A DNA stretch of 64,000 nucleotides from Acidovorax sp. NB1 (GTDB lineage Bacteria; Pseudomonadota; Gammaproteobacteria; Burkholderiales; Burkholderiaceae_C), in assembly GCF_005405905.1 (NCBI RefSeq), contig NZ_BJHU01000059.1, positions 80,394-144,393 of the forward strand, in the 5' to 3' direction. The notes below the pieces were generated by a model, which was not told the DNA's origin, did no database searches, and worked only from the letters and a program-made list of their open reading frames with translations. The stretch's first letter is position 1. Each line of letters starts with the position of its first letter. The position numbers were made by a program, and so were the translations under genes. This document shows, piece by piece, positions 39,701 to 47,613 of the stretch.

Positions 39701-40096
39701 ATCGGCCGATGCCGCTCCTGCCACTTCTGCCGGCGCCTGCCGTGCGTTGCCGGGCAACTGCTCCAGCACGGTGCTGAAGCGCTGGCCTGCATCGCCGGTG
39801 CGCAGCAGCTCGTCATGGGCCGCACGCACCACCGCCAGCCGGGCCAGCACCTCGGCCACCTGCGGCGGCTGCTGGGAGGCATCCAGAAACTGCCCCAGCA
39901 AGCCATCGCGTACCACCGCCGCATAGGTGGTGCCCACGATCTCCTTGCGCGTGAAGTCGATGGCCAGGTACTTCTCGTGGATCAGGATGCTGGAGACGTA
40001 GATCACCGCCGTCAGGTCCAGCAGATAGATGAGCATGAGCTTGCGGCCCACACTGAGGCGGCCCAGCCAACCCGATACGCGGCGCATGAATGCCAT
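36761..40096 (-). CDS. Membrane GGDEF-EAL protein with HAMP and PAS domains
   Basis: A 1111-residue cyclic-di-GMP enzyme. Order: membrane helix (about 18-40), periplasmic sensor (about 42-310), second helix (about 315-335), HAMP, coiled coil, one or two PAS domains (second around LELWAKVFEASSEGIIIMNA), GGDEF with intact RLGGDEF (about 717), and EAL with VEALLRW (about 847) and DDFGTGYSSLAYL. Both the synthase and the phosphodiesterase motifs look intact. Within the EAL domain, residues about 896-924 form a His-rich insertion (HPQPHQHVHAHSPAHLHP) that is not part of the usual domain. MAFMRR at 40096 or the second Met can be the start. Confidence 0.92.
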   Translation of the reverse strand: MAFMRRVSGWLGRLSVGRKLMLIYLLDLTAVIYVSSILIHEKYLAIDFTRKEIVGTTYAAVVRDGLLGQFLDASQQPPQVAEVLARLAVVRAAHDELLRTGDAGQRFSTVLEQLPGNARQAPAEVAGAASADAPSLTLRRSQLLREGRELLTTVGNQSNLILDPDLDSYYVMSLVVLRFPELLQAVHDTVSFLSAAPSARGPQWTSELLTLVGRLDAVAQGIESDYNQAFIAGSPEMRAALGRQREALKASLESLQALLQGIAAGESRLTLAQVGAQQAQVLGALRDAWSVGIVDLERLLNQRVDSLFARMWLHLGTALVLLGCILSLVTLVARQIAKPLQQLARVADEVRKSGDHTLRAEWNSRDEIGRLVTAFNEMLSQLDRDRLLQQELAASARAAEAQRELVEAFPIPMVVTSIPEHEVLHSNAPAAHWLGGRKTDPWAVGLEPGVRARFFQRLADQGSVDEFEVRWKGSPEPSWAVLSARRLQFQGRDSVLTAFTPINVLKVMEQRLELWAKVFEASSEGIIIMNADQQIISVNKAFCRSTHYDFYELIGEGLGSLLEEAGGEPLSAQIRRTMADKESWQGEVRFRRRSGETYPAWLMVSAVREGKGGAVANHIGIAIDITDRKHNEERIQFLAHHDVLTELPNRSLCVQRLQAALAQAPITGEKVAVLFIDLDRFKSINDTLGHHIGDGLLRSVAARLTQAVRSRDTVSRLGGDEFVVVMRDVAGREDVQQLVERRLIPLIRQSHPVEGHELNVSCSVGIAVYPEDGSDIDELMRRADAAMYEAKTTGRDMALFYSMETDLRAVARQTMEQQLRRALERNELSLHYQPRLSAKGAHLLGVEALLRWNSPVLGAIPPSEFIPIAEESGMIRAIGGWVLQQACEQWARWQVLPEDGDEHPQPHQHVHAHSPAHLHPLADVSVSVNLSAAQLADPALVPDIEALLARTRMPAHRLELEITESQLMDNAHAAAQQLAALKALGVQLSIDDFGTGYSSLAYLKRFDIDRLKVDKSFVRDMLTNPADMAITRAIIALGHTLGLRIVAEGVEDLATAQVLGALDCEELQGYYFSRPLPLDHLEAWALQHRLLQGASLRGLDATITQSAPLMG

Positions 40097-40254
40097 GGTG
40101 TTGCGGCAAGGGCCCGCCCAGGCGGATGGCCTGGGCTACCCACCGGAGAGTGAATAGGAGTGTTACAACATGAAGCAATTTCCGCGCCATTGCAGTGCAG
40201 CCAGCCCGTGAGCCGCCAACCGGGCGCCTCGTGGGGCGGCAGACGGGCGGGACC
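40097..40254. other. Intergenic part before rpsU promoter
   Basis: Between the divergent GGDEF-EAL and rpsU genes. I see no gene, hairpin or tRNA here; the rpsU promoter follows. Confidence 0.4.
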
Positions 40255-40285
40255 TTGCGCTACCGGCGCGAATAAGGGCTATAAT
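40255..40285 (+). promoter_or_regulatory. Sigma-70-type promoter of rpsU
   Basis: TTGCGC (40255-40260) and a perfect TATAAT (40280-40285), spaced 19 bp. The leader would be about 120 nt long. Confidence 0.6.
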
Positions 40286-40411
40286 CTCCGGCTTTGCTGG
40301 CAATGCCCCGTCGGCCAAATACTAGTTACAGACGGGGAAACCGCTTTGTACGGACTTGAGGCCCGATCTCCCCAAGCCCCTCTGCAGGCACCATTTGGAA
40401 AACATTAGCTA

Positions 40412-40624
40412 ATGACTACGATCCGCGTAAAAGAAAACGAACCCTTTGACGTTGCCCTGCGCCGCTTCAAGCGCACCATTGAAAAGCTCGGCCTGCTGAC
40501 CGACCTGCGCGCCCGTGAGTTCTACGAAAAGCCCACCGCCGAGCGCAAGCGCAAGAAGGCTGCTGCCGTGAAGCGTCACTACAAGCGCGTTCGCAGCATG
40601 CAACTGCCCAAGAAGCTGTACTAA
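40412..40624 (+). CDS. rpsU: 30S ribosomal protein S21
   Basis: A 70-residue basic protein of the small ribosomal subunit, important in translation initiation through the anti-Shine-Dalgarno region. It begins [20 protein letters not shown] and ends in the usual basic tail [13 protein letters not shown]. Full length. It is followed by a terminator and then yqeY, the common neighbour of rpsU; dnaG and rpoD do not follow here. Confidence 0.97.
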
Positions 40625-40661
40625 GTACCGCTTTGGCACCGTCCTGATACGGAGTGCCGAC

Positions 40662-40702
40662 AAACCCGCGCTAGGGACGCCAAGCGCGGGTTTTTGTTTT
40701 TT
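40662..40702 (+). terminator. Intrinsic terminator after rpsU
   Basis: AACCCGCGCT and AGCGCGGGTT form a 10-bp stem followed by TTTTGTTTTTT. Confidence 0.9.
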
Positions 40703-40703
40703 C

Positions 40704-40803
40704 GGGTTTGCAAAAAGCCCCTCTGGCGTCGTTGTAGCGCCTTGCCGTAGCGAGACTACTGTCTGCGGCACTACGCCTAGCCAGAGGGGCTTTTTGCAAA
40801 CCC
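40704..40803. repeat. 100-bp structured inverted-repeat element, copy B
   Basis: Perfect 24-nt arms (40704-40727 and 40780-40803) flank a 52-nt core. Read on the minus strand, the core starts TAGGCG, contains GCAGACAGTA and TACGGCAAG, and ends ACAACGAC, as in copy A at 24282. Internal stems here are GTAGTGCC/GGCGCTAC and GTAG/CTAC. The arms include AAAAAGCCCC/GGGGCTTTTT and could act as a bidirectional terminator between rpsU and yqeY. Confidence 0.9.
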
Positions 40804-40845
40804 TAAGTCCCTGCCTGACCCACACAAAGACAAAGGAAAAGCCTC

Positions 40846-41292
40846 ATGAGCCTCAAGGACCAGATCACCGAAGACATGAAAACCGCCATGCGCGCCAAGG
40901 ACAGTGAGCGCCTGGGCACCATCCGCCTGCTGCAGGCCGCGATGAAGCAGAAGGAAGTGGACGAGCGCATCACCCTGGACGACGCGGCCGTGGTGGCCAT
41001 CGTGGACAAGCTCATCAAGCAGCGCAAGGACTCGATCACCGCCTTTGAGGGCGCAGGCCGCCAGGACCTGGCCGACAAGGAAAAGGCCGAGATGGCTGTG
41101 CTGCAGGCCTACCTGCCCGAGCGCATGTCGGCAGAAGAAACGCTGGCTGCCGTGAAGGCCATCGTGGCCGAAATCGGCGCATCGGGCCCTGGCGAAATGG
41201 GCAAGGTCATGGGCGTGGTCAAGACCCGCCTCGCGGGCAAGGCCGATATGGGCCAGGTGTCGGCTGCCGTGAAAGCGGCACTGGCGGGCTGA
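40846..41292 (+). CDS. yqeY: GatB/YqeY-domain protein
   Basis: A 148-residue soluble protein of the YqeY family, related to the tail domain of the amidotransferase GatB. Recognisable are MSLKDQITEDMKTAMRAKDS, LGTIRLLQAAMKQKEVDER, LIKQRKDSITAFEGAGR, and YLPERMSAEE with GEMGKVMGVVKTRLAGKADM. The role is uncertain; tRNA-linked amidation has been proposed for the family. It follows rpsU, from which it is separated by a terminator and structured element B, so it may have its own promoter. Confidence 0.93.
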   Translation: MSLKDQITEDMKTAMRAKDSERLGTIRLLQAAMKQKEVDERITLDDAAVVAIVDKLIKQRKDSITAFEGAGRQDLADKEKAEMAVLQAYLPERMSAEETLAAVKAIVAEIGASGPGEMGKVMGVVKTRLAGKADMGQVSAAVKAALAG

Positions 41293-41330
41293 TCGCCCCT
41301 GCGGTCGTGCCCACGCGGTACGACCGGTAT

Positions 41331-41390
41331 CTTTTTGATAGCTGCCAGCGCATGTGAGACGTGCGCTGGCAGCTATTTTTGCGTCAAACC
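41331..41390. terminator. Bidirectional terminator made from an ATAGCT repeat (copy 8)
   Basis: ATAGCTGCCAGCGCA (41338-41352) and TGCGCTGGCAGCTAT (41362-41376) form a perfect 15-bp stem with a T-tract on the 3' side and CTTTTTG on the 5' side. It lies between convergent yqeY and the LysR gene. Its ends match the dispersed repeat family. Confidence 0.8.
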
Positions 41391-42328
41391 GAGGCGTTTG
41401 CGCCCACACCGATCTTTGCGCTGCGCGACGCCCACCCGTCGCGAAAGAGCGCCTGCAAAAACTCCACACACACCCGCACTTTGGCCGAGCGCTCCAGCCG
41501 CGTGGGGTAGACGGCCCACACATTGGCTTCTTGCTGCCACTGCGGCAACACCTGCACCAGGCGCCCGGTCTGCAGGTGCGCGCCCACATCCCACAACGAG
41601 CGCAGCACCACGCCACGTCCGTCCACCGCCCACTGCACGGCCATCTCGCCGTTGTTGGCCGACAGCGGGCCACGCACCTTCACCGACTCTTCCTGCGCAC
41701 CGCTGCGCAGGCGCCACACGCCAAATGGATGGTCACGCTCCTTAATCACCAGGCAGTCGTGCGCGGCCAGATCAGCCACCGTGCGCGGCGAGCCCTTGCG
41801 CTGCAGGTAGGCAGGCGCTGCACACAACACGCGGTGGTTGTCGGCCAGGCGGCGGGCGATCAGGTGCGGCGCAATTTCGTCGCCCACGCGCACGTCCAGG
41901 TCAAACCCTTCGCCCGCCACATCCACCAGCCGGTCGAACACTTCCAGGCGCACCTGCAGCCCCGGGTGCTGCGCCACCAACCGCGACAGCGCAGGCGCCA
42001 CGATCTGCCGGCCAAAACCAAAGCTGCTGCTCACCCGCAACAGCCCGCGCGGCTCGCTGCGCGTCACGGCCACCTCCTGCATCAGCTGCTCCATGTCGTC
42101 CAGGATGCGCTGCGCCCAATGGAAGACGCGCTCGCCCTCTTCCGTCACCGCCACGCGGCGGGTGGTGCGGTGCAGCAGCTTGACCTGCAGGTCCTGCTCC
42201 AGCAGGCGAATGCGCTTGCTGACATAGGCGGGTGAGGTGCCCAGCTCGGTGGCGGCGCCGCCAAAGCTCGCCTTGCGCACCACGGCCGTGAACACGCGCA
42301 GGTCTTCCGCTGCAGGATTTTTATGCAC
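41384..42328 (-). CDS. LysR-family regulator next to tartrate dehydrogenase
   Basis: A 314-residue LysR regulator. The N-terminal winged helix is EDLRVFTAVVRKASFGGAAT with TSPAYVSKRIRLLEQDL, followed by the effector domain (LLRVSSSFGFGRQIVAPALS). It is close to the DmlR/TtuA group that controls malate or tartrate dehydrogenase genes, and is divergent from such a gene at 42453, so it probably activates it in response to a dicarboxylic hydroxy acid. The start is taken as GTG (MHKNPAAEDL after initiation); the frame stays open upstream but that part overlaps the neighbour's promoter. Confidence 0.88.
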   Translation of the reverse strand: MHKNPAAEDLRVFTAVVRKASFGGAATELGTSPAYVSKRIRLLEQDLQVKLLHRTTRRVAVTEEGERVFHWAQRILDDMEQLMQEVAVTRSEPRGLLRVSSSFGFGRQIVAPALSRLVAQHPGLQVRLEVFDRLVDVAGEGFDLDVRVGDEIAPHLIARRLADNHRVLCAAPAYLQRKGSPRTVADLAAHDCLVIKERDHPFGVWRLRSGAQEESVKVRGPLSANNGEMAVQWAVDGRGVVLRSLWDVGAHLQTGRLVQVLPQWQQEANVWAVYPTRLERSAKVRVCVEFLQALFRDGWASRSAKIGVGANASV

Positions 42329-42452
42329 GAAGTGTGAAAGATGAAGCCACAGTTGGCGGATTGTAGTTATCGGAAGCGCTGGGAACAATGCACACCATGC
42401 CGCTGGCTGCGCCCTGCAGCCGCATTCCCGACGCCATTGCAAGGACCGCTTG

Positions 42453-43556
42453 ATGACCTCTTCCCCCCCTGCCAAAACCTACCGCATCGCCCTCATCGCC
42501 GGAGATGGCATTGGCAAGGAGGTGATGCCCGAAGGCCTGCGCGTGGTGTTGGCCGCCGCAGAACGCTTTGGCATCACCCTCGAAACCACCACCATCGACT
42601 GGGCCAGCTGCGACTATTACGCCGCCCACGGAAAAATGATGCCCGACGACTGGAAGGCGCAACTGTCGGGCATGGACGCCATCTTCTTCGGCGCCGTCGG
42701 CTGGCCCGCCACCGTGCCCGACCATGTGTCCCTCTGGGGTTCGCTGCTCAAGTTCCGCCGCGAGTTCGACCAGTACATCAACCTGCGCCCTGTGCGCTTG
42801 TTTGAGGGCGTGCCCTGCCCCCTGGCCGGTCGCAAGCCCGGCGACATCGACTACTACGTGGTGCGCGAGAACACCGAGGGCGAATACACCTCGCTGGGTG
42901 GCGTGATGTACGAGGGCACCGACCGCGAGATCGTGATCCAGGAGTCGGTCTACTCCCGCCACGGCGCCAACCGCCTCTTGAAGTTCGCCTTCGACCTGGC
43001 CCAAAGCCGCACCAAAAAGCACGTCACCCTGGCCACCAAGAGCAACGGCATCGCCATCAGCATGCCCTGGTGGGACAAGCGGGCCGACGAAGTCGCCAAG
43101 GACTACCCCGGCATCACGCTGGACAAGCAGCACATCGACATCCTCACCGCCCGCTTCGTACTGCAGCCCGGGCGCTTTGACGTGGTGGCCGCCACCAACC
43201 TGTTTGGCGACATCCTGAGCGACCTGGGCCCGGCCACCACCGGCACCATCGGCCTGGCCCCCTCGGCCAACCTCAACCCCGAGCGCAACTTCCCCAGCCT
43301 GTTCGAGCCGGTGCACGGCTCGGCGCCCGACATCTACGGCAAGAACATCGCCAACCCGATAGCGATGATCTGGTCGGGTGCGCTGATGCTGGACTTCCTT
43401 ACGCAGGGCCAGGGCGCAGGACGGCAGGCGCATGACGCCATCGTCACGGCCATCGAAGAGGTCATCAAAAGCGGTCCGCGCACGCCCGATCTGGGCGGCA
43501 CGGCCAACACCACGCAGGTGGGCGAGGCGATTGCGGCACGGGTGGCGGGGCACTGA
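42453..43556 (+). CDS. ttuC: Tartrate dehydrogenase/decarboxylase or D-malate dehydrogenase
   Basis: A 367-residue NAD-dependent, metal-dependent beta-decarboxylating dehydrogenase of the isopropylmalate dehydrogenase superfamily. It has YRIALIAGDGIGKEV, FGAVGWPATVPDHVSLWGSL and LRPVRLFEGV, the pattern of the TtuC/DmlA subgroup, then VVRENTEGEYTSLGG, and the Asp-rich metal site in ATNLFGDILSDLGP with LFEPVHGSAPDI. It oxidises D-malate or tartrate, with or without decarboxylation; the choice cannot be made from sequence by eye. Divergent LysR gene adjacent. Confidence 0.88.
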   Translation: MTSSPPAKTYRIALIAGDGIGKEVMPEGLRVVLAAAERFGITLETTTIDWASCDYYAAHGKMMPDDWKAQLSGMDAIFFGAVGWPATVPDHVSLWGSLLKFRREFDQYINLRPVRLFEGVPCPLAGRKPGDIDYYVVRENTEGEYTSLGGVMYEGTDREIVIQESVYSRHGANRLLKFAFDLAQSRTKKHVTLATKSNGIAISMPWWDKRADEVAKDYPGITLDKQHIDILTARFVLQPGRFDVVAATNLFGDILSDLGPATTGTIGLAPSANLNPERNFPSLFEPVHGSAPDIYGKNIANPIAMIWSGALMLDFLTQGQGAGRQAHDAIVTAIEEVIKSGPRTPDLGGTANTTQVGEAIAARVAGH

Positions 43557-43575
43557 GCCACGGCCCCGGCCCAAC

Positions 43576-43640
43576 GCTCCTATTTCAATAGCTTAAAAGG
43601 CATACCTATCGCGCGGCAAAGGCCTTTTTTGCTTGAAACC
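43576..43640 (+). repeat. ATAGCT dispersed repeat, copy 9
   Basis: GCTCCTATTTCAATAGCTTA ... ATCGCGCGGCAAAGGCCT followed by TTTTTGCTTGAAA, between convergent ttuC and the VOC gene; the T-run suggests terminator use. Confidence 0.72.
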
Positions 43641-43645
43641 ACAGG

Positions 43646-44029
43646 CTAAGTGGCAATGTCCTCGTGCAGGCAGAGGTAGTTGCCCTCGGTGTCCTTGAAC
43701 CATGCGGCCTTCTCGGCGCCCAGCACACACACATGGTTCACGGTCTTGAGGCCGGGGAAGTCGTAGTCCTCGAACACCACCTGGGCGCGTTTCAGCGCCT
43801 CGATGGTGGCGGCGATGTCGGCCACCTGAAAGCTGATGGCCGTGTGGTCGGCCTTGGTGCCTTCCGGCTTGGGGAACAGCGCCAGCGTGCTGCCCCCTAC
43901 GGCATAGACAAACTTGCCATCAGGCCGGAAGCCACCGGGCCTCAGGCCCAGGCAGCCCTCGTAGAAGGCACGGGCGCGGTCCATGTCCATCACGGGCAGC
44001 ATGGTGGTTACAGAGGAATCGGACAACAT
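43646..44029 (-). CDS. VOC-superfamily (glyoxalase/dioxygenase-like) protein
   Basis: A 127-residue protein with one VOC module pair: VTTMLPVMDMDRARAFYEGC at the start, TLALFPKPEGTKADHTAISF, and VNHVCVLGAEKAAWFKDTEG with NYLCLHED at the end. Conserved His and Glu residues near HTAISF and YLCLHE suggest a metal site. Substrate unknown; relatives include glyoxalase I, antibiotic-resistance and ring-cleaving enzymes. Monocistronic, convergent with ttuC. Confidence 0.85.
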   Translation of the reverse strand: MLSDSSVTTMLPVMDMDRARAFYEGCLGLRPGGFRPDGKFVYAVGGSTLALFPKPEGTKADHTAISFQVADIAATIEALKRAQVVFEDYDFPGLKTVNHVCVLGAEKAAWFKDTEGNYLCLHEDIAT

Positions 44030-44195
44030 ACCAGGTCCTTTCGCTCAATCCGGCCCGACATGCAGCAGGGGTGACATGCAGCCTTCCTGGCGGTGCGCCA
44101 GGGCCCGGTCCAGGCCGTCCGACCGGTCTGGCAGTGTAGGCCGATCCCCGGCGCCACGCCACTGCGCACTGCCTCCTCCACGCTCCCAAACTGCC
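44030..44195. other. Intergenic region without recognised feature
   Basis: Between the VOC gene and a possible small gene. GC-rich, no clear hairpin, promoter or family match seen. Confidence 0.35.
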
Positions 44196-44414
44196 TCAGC
44201 CCCCCTGGGGCGGCACCCTGAAGTTGTCGGTGATGCGCTGCTCGGCCCGGGCCAGGGCAGCGCCCAGCCTCCGCAGCCAACGCCAGCCCAGGCGTTGCAC
44301 CCGGCGCGGCCAGCGGCCGGCACGGGCCGGGCGCCGTGGCAGTGCACCCGGGGGCTGGCGGGCAAGGGCGTGGCGGGCGGTGTCTTCGGGGTCCAGACGG
44401 GTGGGATGCAACAT
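44196..44414 (-). CDS. Possible small basic protein divergent from a LysR gene
   Basis: A 72-residue frame that I do not recognise. It is rich in Arg and Trp (LPRRPARAGRWPRRVQ then LGWRWLRRLGAALARAEQRI), like DUF1127-type small basic proteins, but without a clear match. Its start lies about 70 bp from the divergent LysR gene, an arrangement common for LysR targets. High GC makes chance frames frequent, so it may be spurious. Confidence 0.4.
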   Translation of the reverse strand: MLHPTRLDPEDTARHALARQPPGALPRRPARAGRWPRRVQRLGWRWLRRLGAALARAEQRITDNFRVPPQGG

Positions 44415-44485
44415 GGCCCCGATGCTCGCGGCGGGGCTAACATCTGTAAAGTTGAATTCATTGAAGCCTGAAGTCAGGAAATCTG

Positions 44486-45406
44486 ATGCGTAACCTCAAC
44501 CTCGACCAGCTGCAGACCCTGATCGCCATTGCCGACCTGGGCACCTTTGCGGCCGCCGCGCAGGCGCTGCACCTGGCGCCGCCCACCGTGAGCATGCACA
44601 TCAAGGAACTGGAATCGCGCCTGGGCGCCGAGCTGGTGGTGCGGGGGCGGCGGCAGGCCGACCTCACCCCCGCAGGCGAAGTGCTGGTGCGCGAAGGCCG
44701 CCAGCTGCTGTTGGCCAGTGATGACCTGGTGGAGCGCGTGCGGCGCCACGCATCCGGCCGCGAAGGCATGGTGCGGGTGGGCGTGTCGGCGGGCGTCAGC
44801 ACCCGGCTGCTGCCGCGCATGCTGGAGGCGCTGGCGGCGCGCAGCCCGGGGGTGGAAATCCGCCTGGAGGCCGTGGGCTCGGCCGAGTCGATGCAGCGGC
44901 TCAAGGCGGGTACGCTGGACATCGCGATCGTCGCCAGCCCCCAGCCGCCACTGGCCGAGGTGCGGCAGACCCCGTGGCGCAACGACCCCATGGTGGCCCT
45001 GCTGCCCGTCGCGTGGGATGCCCCCGACCGCATCAGCCCCGACTGGCTGGCCAGCCGCCGCTGGGCGTCGTTCGCGCCCGCCACGCAGATGCACGGGTTG
45101 ATAGCCAACTGGTTTGGCCAGGCGGGCCACCACCCGCGCCCGTTTCTGGCGCTGAGCTACCCCGGCGCCCTCAAAAGCCTGGCCGTGGCCAGCCAGTGCG
45201 CGGCCTTGCTGCCCATGGAAGAAGTGGAAGACCTGCAGGGCACGCCCGGCGTGCAGATCCGCCCCCTGCAGCCGCCGCTGATGCGCCCTATGGCCGTGGC
45301 GCACCGGCACCAGCCAGCACCGTCACCTGCAGTGGCGGGCGTGCTGGAGTTGCTGGTGGACTTTGCGGATGAAAGCGCAGGAACCCACAGCGCGGGGGCC
45401 GAATAG
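44486..45406 (+). CDS. LysR-family transcriptional regulator
   Basis: A 306-residue LysR protein. DNA-binding domain: LDQLQTLIAIADLGTFAAAA, APPTVSMHIKELESRLGAELV, RRQADLTPAGEVLVREGRQL; effector domain from about 90 (VRVGVSAGVSTRLLPRMLEAL). No ligand can be named. The closest target candidate is the small gene at 44196 on the other strand. It is convergent with the next LysR gene, only 20 bp apart, leaving no room for a separate terminator. Confidence 0.88.
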   Translation: MRNLNLDQLQTLIAIADLGTFAAAAQALHLAPPTVSMHIKELESRLGAELVVRGRRQADLTPAGEVLVREGRQLLLASDDLVERVRRHASGREGMVRVGVSAGVSTRLLPRMLEALAARSPGVEIRLEAVGSAESMQRLKAGTLDIAIVASPQPPLAEVRQTPWRNDPMVALLPVAWDAPDRISPDWLASRRWASFAPATQMHGLIANWFGQAGHHPRPFLALSYPGALKSLAVASQCAALLPMEEVEDLQGTPGVQIRPLQPPLMRPMAVAHRHQPAPSPAVAGVLELLVDFADESAGTHSAGAE

Positions 45407-45425
45407 CGCTCCAAAACTCCTGCAG

Positions 45426-46373
45426 TCACCCCGGCCCAGACACCAGCGCGCGGGCCACCTCCCGCAGGCACTCGGCCAGATGCTCCGTCACCGGCGTCAA
45501 GCGCTGGCCCCGCAGCGTGATGAGCCCCACCGGGGGCAAGTCCACCGCCACGGGCAGCCGCAGCACGGACACCATGCCCTGCTGCGCAAAATGCCGTGCC
45601 ACCGTGCGCGCCATGAAGGCCACGGCGCCGCGCTGCTGCAAGAAGGTGACCTGCGCCAAAAAAGAGGCCGACTCGATGATGTCGGCCGGTGGAAGCAGCC
45701 CATGGGCAAAAAACTGCTGCTCCAGCTTGACCCGCAGCGAGGCCCAGGGCGGCGGCAGCACACAAGGCTGCACTGCCACATCGGCCCAGCGCACGGCACG
45801 CCGGCGGGCCAGGGCATGGGCGGGGTGCACCACGGCCACCATGGGGTCTTCGTAGAGCGCCTCGGTTTCCAGGTCTGGCGAGGCATAGCCGGGCTCCAGA
45901 CGGCCCACAAACAGGTCCAGCTCGCCCAGGCGCAGCTTGGGCAGCAGGCGGGTCAGGTCGCCCTCGTCAATCAGCACGGTGGTGCGTGCAGACCGGGCCT
46001 TGAGCCGCTCCACCGCCTTCGCCAGCAACACGGGGGTCGCCACCACCATGGCACCCACGCTGGTGCGGCCCATGGCGCCACTGGCCTCGGCTGCAATCTC
46101 GTCGCGCGTACGGTCAAAACCCGCCAGCACCGAGCGCGCAAACCGCACCACGCTGGCGCCTGCCGCCGTGGGCTCGGTGCCCCGGGTGGAGCGCTCGAAC
46201 AGCGGCAGGCCGAACATGTTTTCGATCTCGGCCAAGGTTTTGGACACCGCAGGCTGCGTGACCGACAAAAACTCGGCCGCGCGCCCCAGGTGGCGAAACT
46301 GGTCCAGCGCCACCAGCATCTGCAGGTGGCGCAGTTTGAGGTTGCTGCGCAGCACGCGGTCGATTTGGGCCAT
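45426..46373 (-). CDS. LysR-family regulator of the sugar-acid operon (GbpR-like)
   Basis: A 315-residue LysR protein. It begins MAQIDRVLRSNLKLRHLQML, with winged-helix VTQPAVSKTLAEIENMFGLP, the pattern of the GbpR/PcaQ group, often linked with sugar or aromatic-acid operons. The effector domain contains TSVGAMVVATPVLLAKAVER. It is divergent from the Bug receptor-garD-dehydrogenase-aldolase genes, so it is their probable activator; the inducer would be galactarate or glucarate by context. The start is the ATG with the normal family beginning; an earlier in-frame ATG adds 27 residues without match. Confidence 0.88.
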   Translation of the reverse strand: MAQIDRVLRSNLKLRHLQMLVALDQFRHLGRAAEFLSVTQPAVSKTLAEIENMFGLPLFERSTRGTEPTAAGASVVRFARSVLAGFDRTRDEIAAEASGAMGRTSVGAMVVATPVLLAKAVERLKARSARTTVLIDEGDLTRLLPKLRLGELDLFVGRLEPGYASPDLETEALYEDPMVAVVHPAHALARRRAVRWADVAVQPCVLPPPWASLRVKLEQQFFAHGLLPPADIIESASFLAQVTFLQQRGAVAFMARTVARHFAQQGMVSVLRLPVAVDLPPVGLITLRGQRLTPVTEHLAECLREVARALVSGPG

Positions 46374-46540
46374 GGTGAATCGGCGAATCGGTGAAAGGGA
46401 AGGCTGTGGTCGGGACACCCTGCTCGGGGGGGCTGATTCATAACCTCCAGGCAATGAAGAGAGTCTATATTTTCATTGGATTGTTATGCAATGAGTTCGA
46501 ACAATGGCGGCTGGTCCGATTTCAACAACAGGAGACAAGC

Positions 46541-47530
46541 ATGCAGACCCCACGCAATGGACGGCGCCAGTTCGTCCTCGGCGCGCTCGGCGCAGCCGCC
46601 ATCACCGCCACCCCCGCCCGCCTGCTGGCACAGAACTGGCCCGACAAGCCCATCACCTTCATCTGCCCCTGGCCTGCAGGCGGCACGGCCGACCAGTCGA
46701 TGCGTGCGCTGTGCACCGTGGCCGGGCGCGTGCTGGGCCAGAGCATTGCGGTGGAGAACAAGGTGGGCGCCTCCGGCATGATCGGCGCCAAGGCACTGGC
46801 ATCGGCCAAGTCTGACGGCTACACCGTGGGGCAAATCCCCATCTCCGTCACCCGCTTTTCGCAGCTGGGCACGCTGCAGGCCGACCCGCGCAAGGACTTC
46901 ACGTACATCGCCCGCACCTCGGGCCAGACCTTTGGCATTGCGGTGCCTGCCGCGTCCCCGTTCAAGACGCTCAAGGACTTTGTGGACTTTGCCAAGGCCA
47001 ACCCCGGCAAAGTGACCTATGCCCACGCAGGCGTGGGCGGCGCCACCCACGTGGGCATGGAGGAGTTTGCGATGGCCGCAGGCATCCAGCTCAACCATGT
47101 GCCCTACAAGGGCGGTGCCGAGGCGCTGCAGGGTGTGCTGGGCGGGCATGTGGATGCGCTGGCCGACAGCAGCTCGTGGGCGCCCCATGTCGAGGCGGGC
47201 AAGCTGCGCCTGCTGGCCACCTGGGGTGAGCAGCGCACCACGCGCTTCAAGGACACACCGACCCTCAAGGAGCTGGGCTACAACGTGGTGGTCGATGCGC
47301 CCAACGGCATCGGCGCGCCCAAGGGCCTGGACCCGGCGGTGTTGGCCAAGCTGCGCGATGCCTTCCGCCAGGCCGTGGCGAGCCCCGAGTTCAAGGCCGT
47401 GGCCGACAAGCTCGATGCACCCGTGCTGTACCTGGACGGGCCGGACTACGAAAAATACGTGAACACGGTCTACCAGAAGGAAACCGTGCTGATCGACAAG
47501 CTCAAGCTGCGCGAGCTGATGAAGAGCTGA
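46541..47530 (+). CDS. Bug-family solute receptor (tripartite tricarboxylate transporter type)
   Basis: A 329-residue periplasmic receptor of the Bug/TctC family. A twin-arginine-like signal (NGRRQFVLGALGAAAITATP) precedes NWPDKPITFICPWPAGGTAD, the standard start of the fold; VENKVGASGMIGAKALASAK and VPYKGGAEALQGVLGGHVDA are further family blocks that bind the ligand carboxylates. No TctA/TctB genes are near; Bug proteins are highly amplified in Comamonadaceae and often share permeases. First of the sugar-acid catabolic group, preceded by AGGAGACAAGC. Confidence 0.9.
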   Translation: MQTPRNGRRQFVLGALGAAAITATPARLLAQNWPDKPITFICPWPAGGTADQSMRALCTVAGRVLGQSIAVENKVGASGMIGAKALASAKSDGYTVGQIPISVTRFSQLGTLQADPRKDFTYIARTSGQTFGIAVPAASPFKTLKDFVDFAKANPGKVTYAHAGVGGATHVGMEEFAMAAGIQLNHVPYKGGAEALQGVLGGHVDALADSSSWAPHVEAGKLRLLATWGEQRTTRFKDTPTLKELGYNVVVDAPNGIGAPKGLDPAVLAKLRDAFRQAVASPEFKAVADKLDAPVLYLDGPDYEKYVNTVYQKETVLIDKLKLRELMKS

Positions 47531-47613
47531 GCGACCGAAGGCAGAGCATCCCGCAGGCTCTGCCGTAGCCGGGCAGGCCCCTTCAAAATCACCCCAAAAA
47601 CCCCGAGAACCCC

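Noticed and set aside
37358..40153. A 931-codon open frame opposite the GGDEF-EAL gene
   Set aside because: Same reason: antisense of a well-defined multi-domain gene, low-complexity product.
40097..40411. Searched for a tRNA or small RNA before rpsU
   Set aside because: No cloverleaf or stable hairpin found; only a promoter with a perfect TATAAT box is supported.
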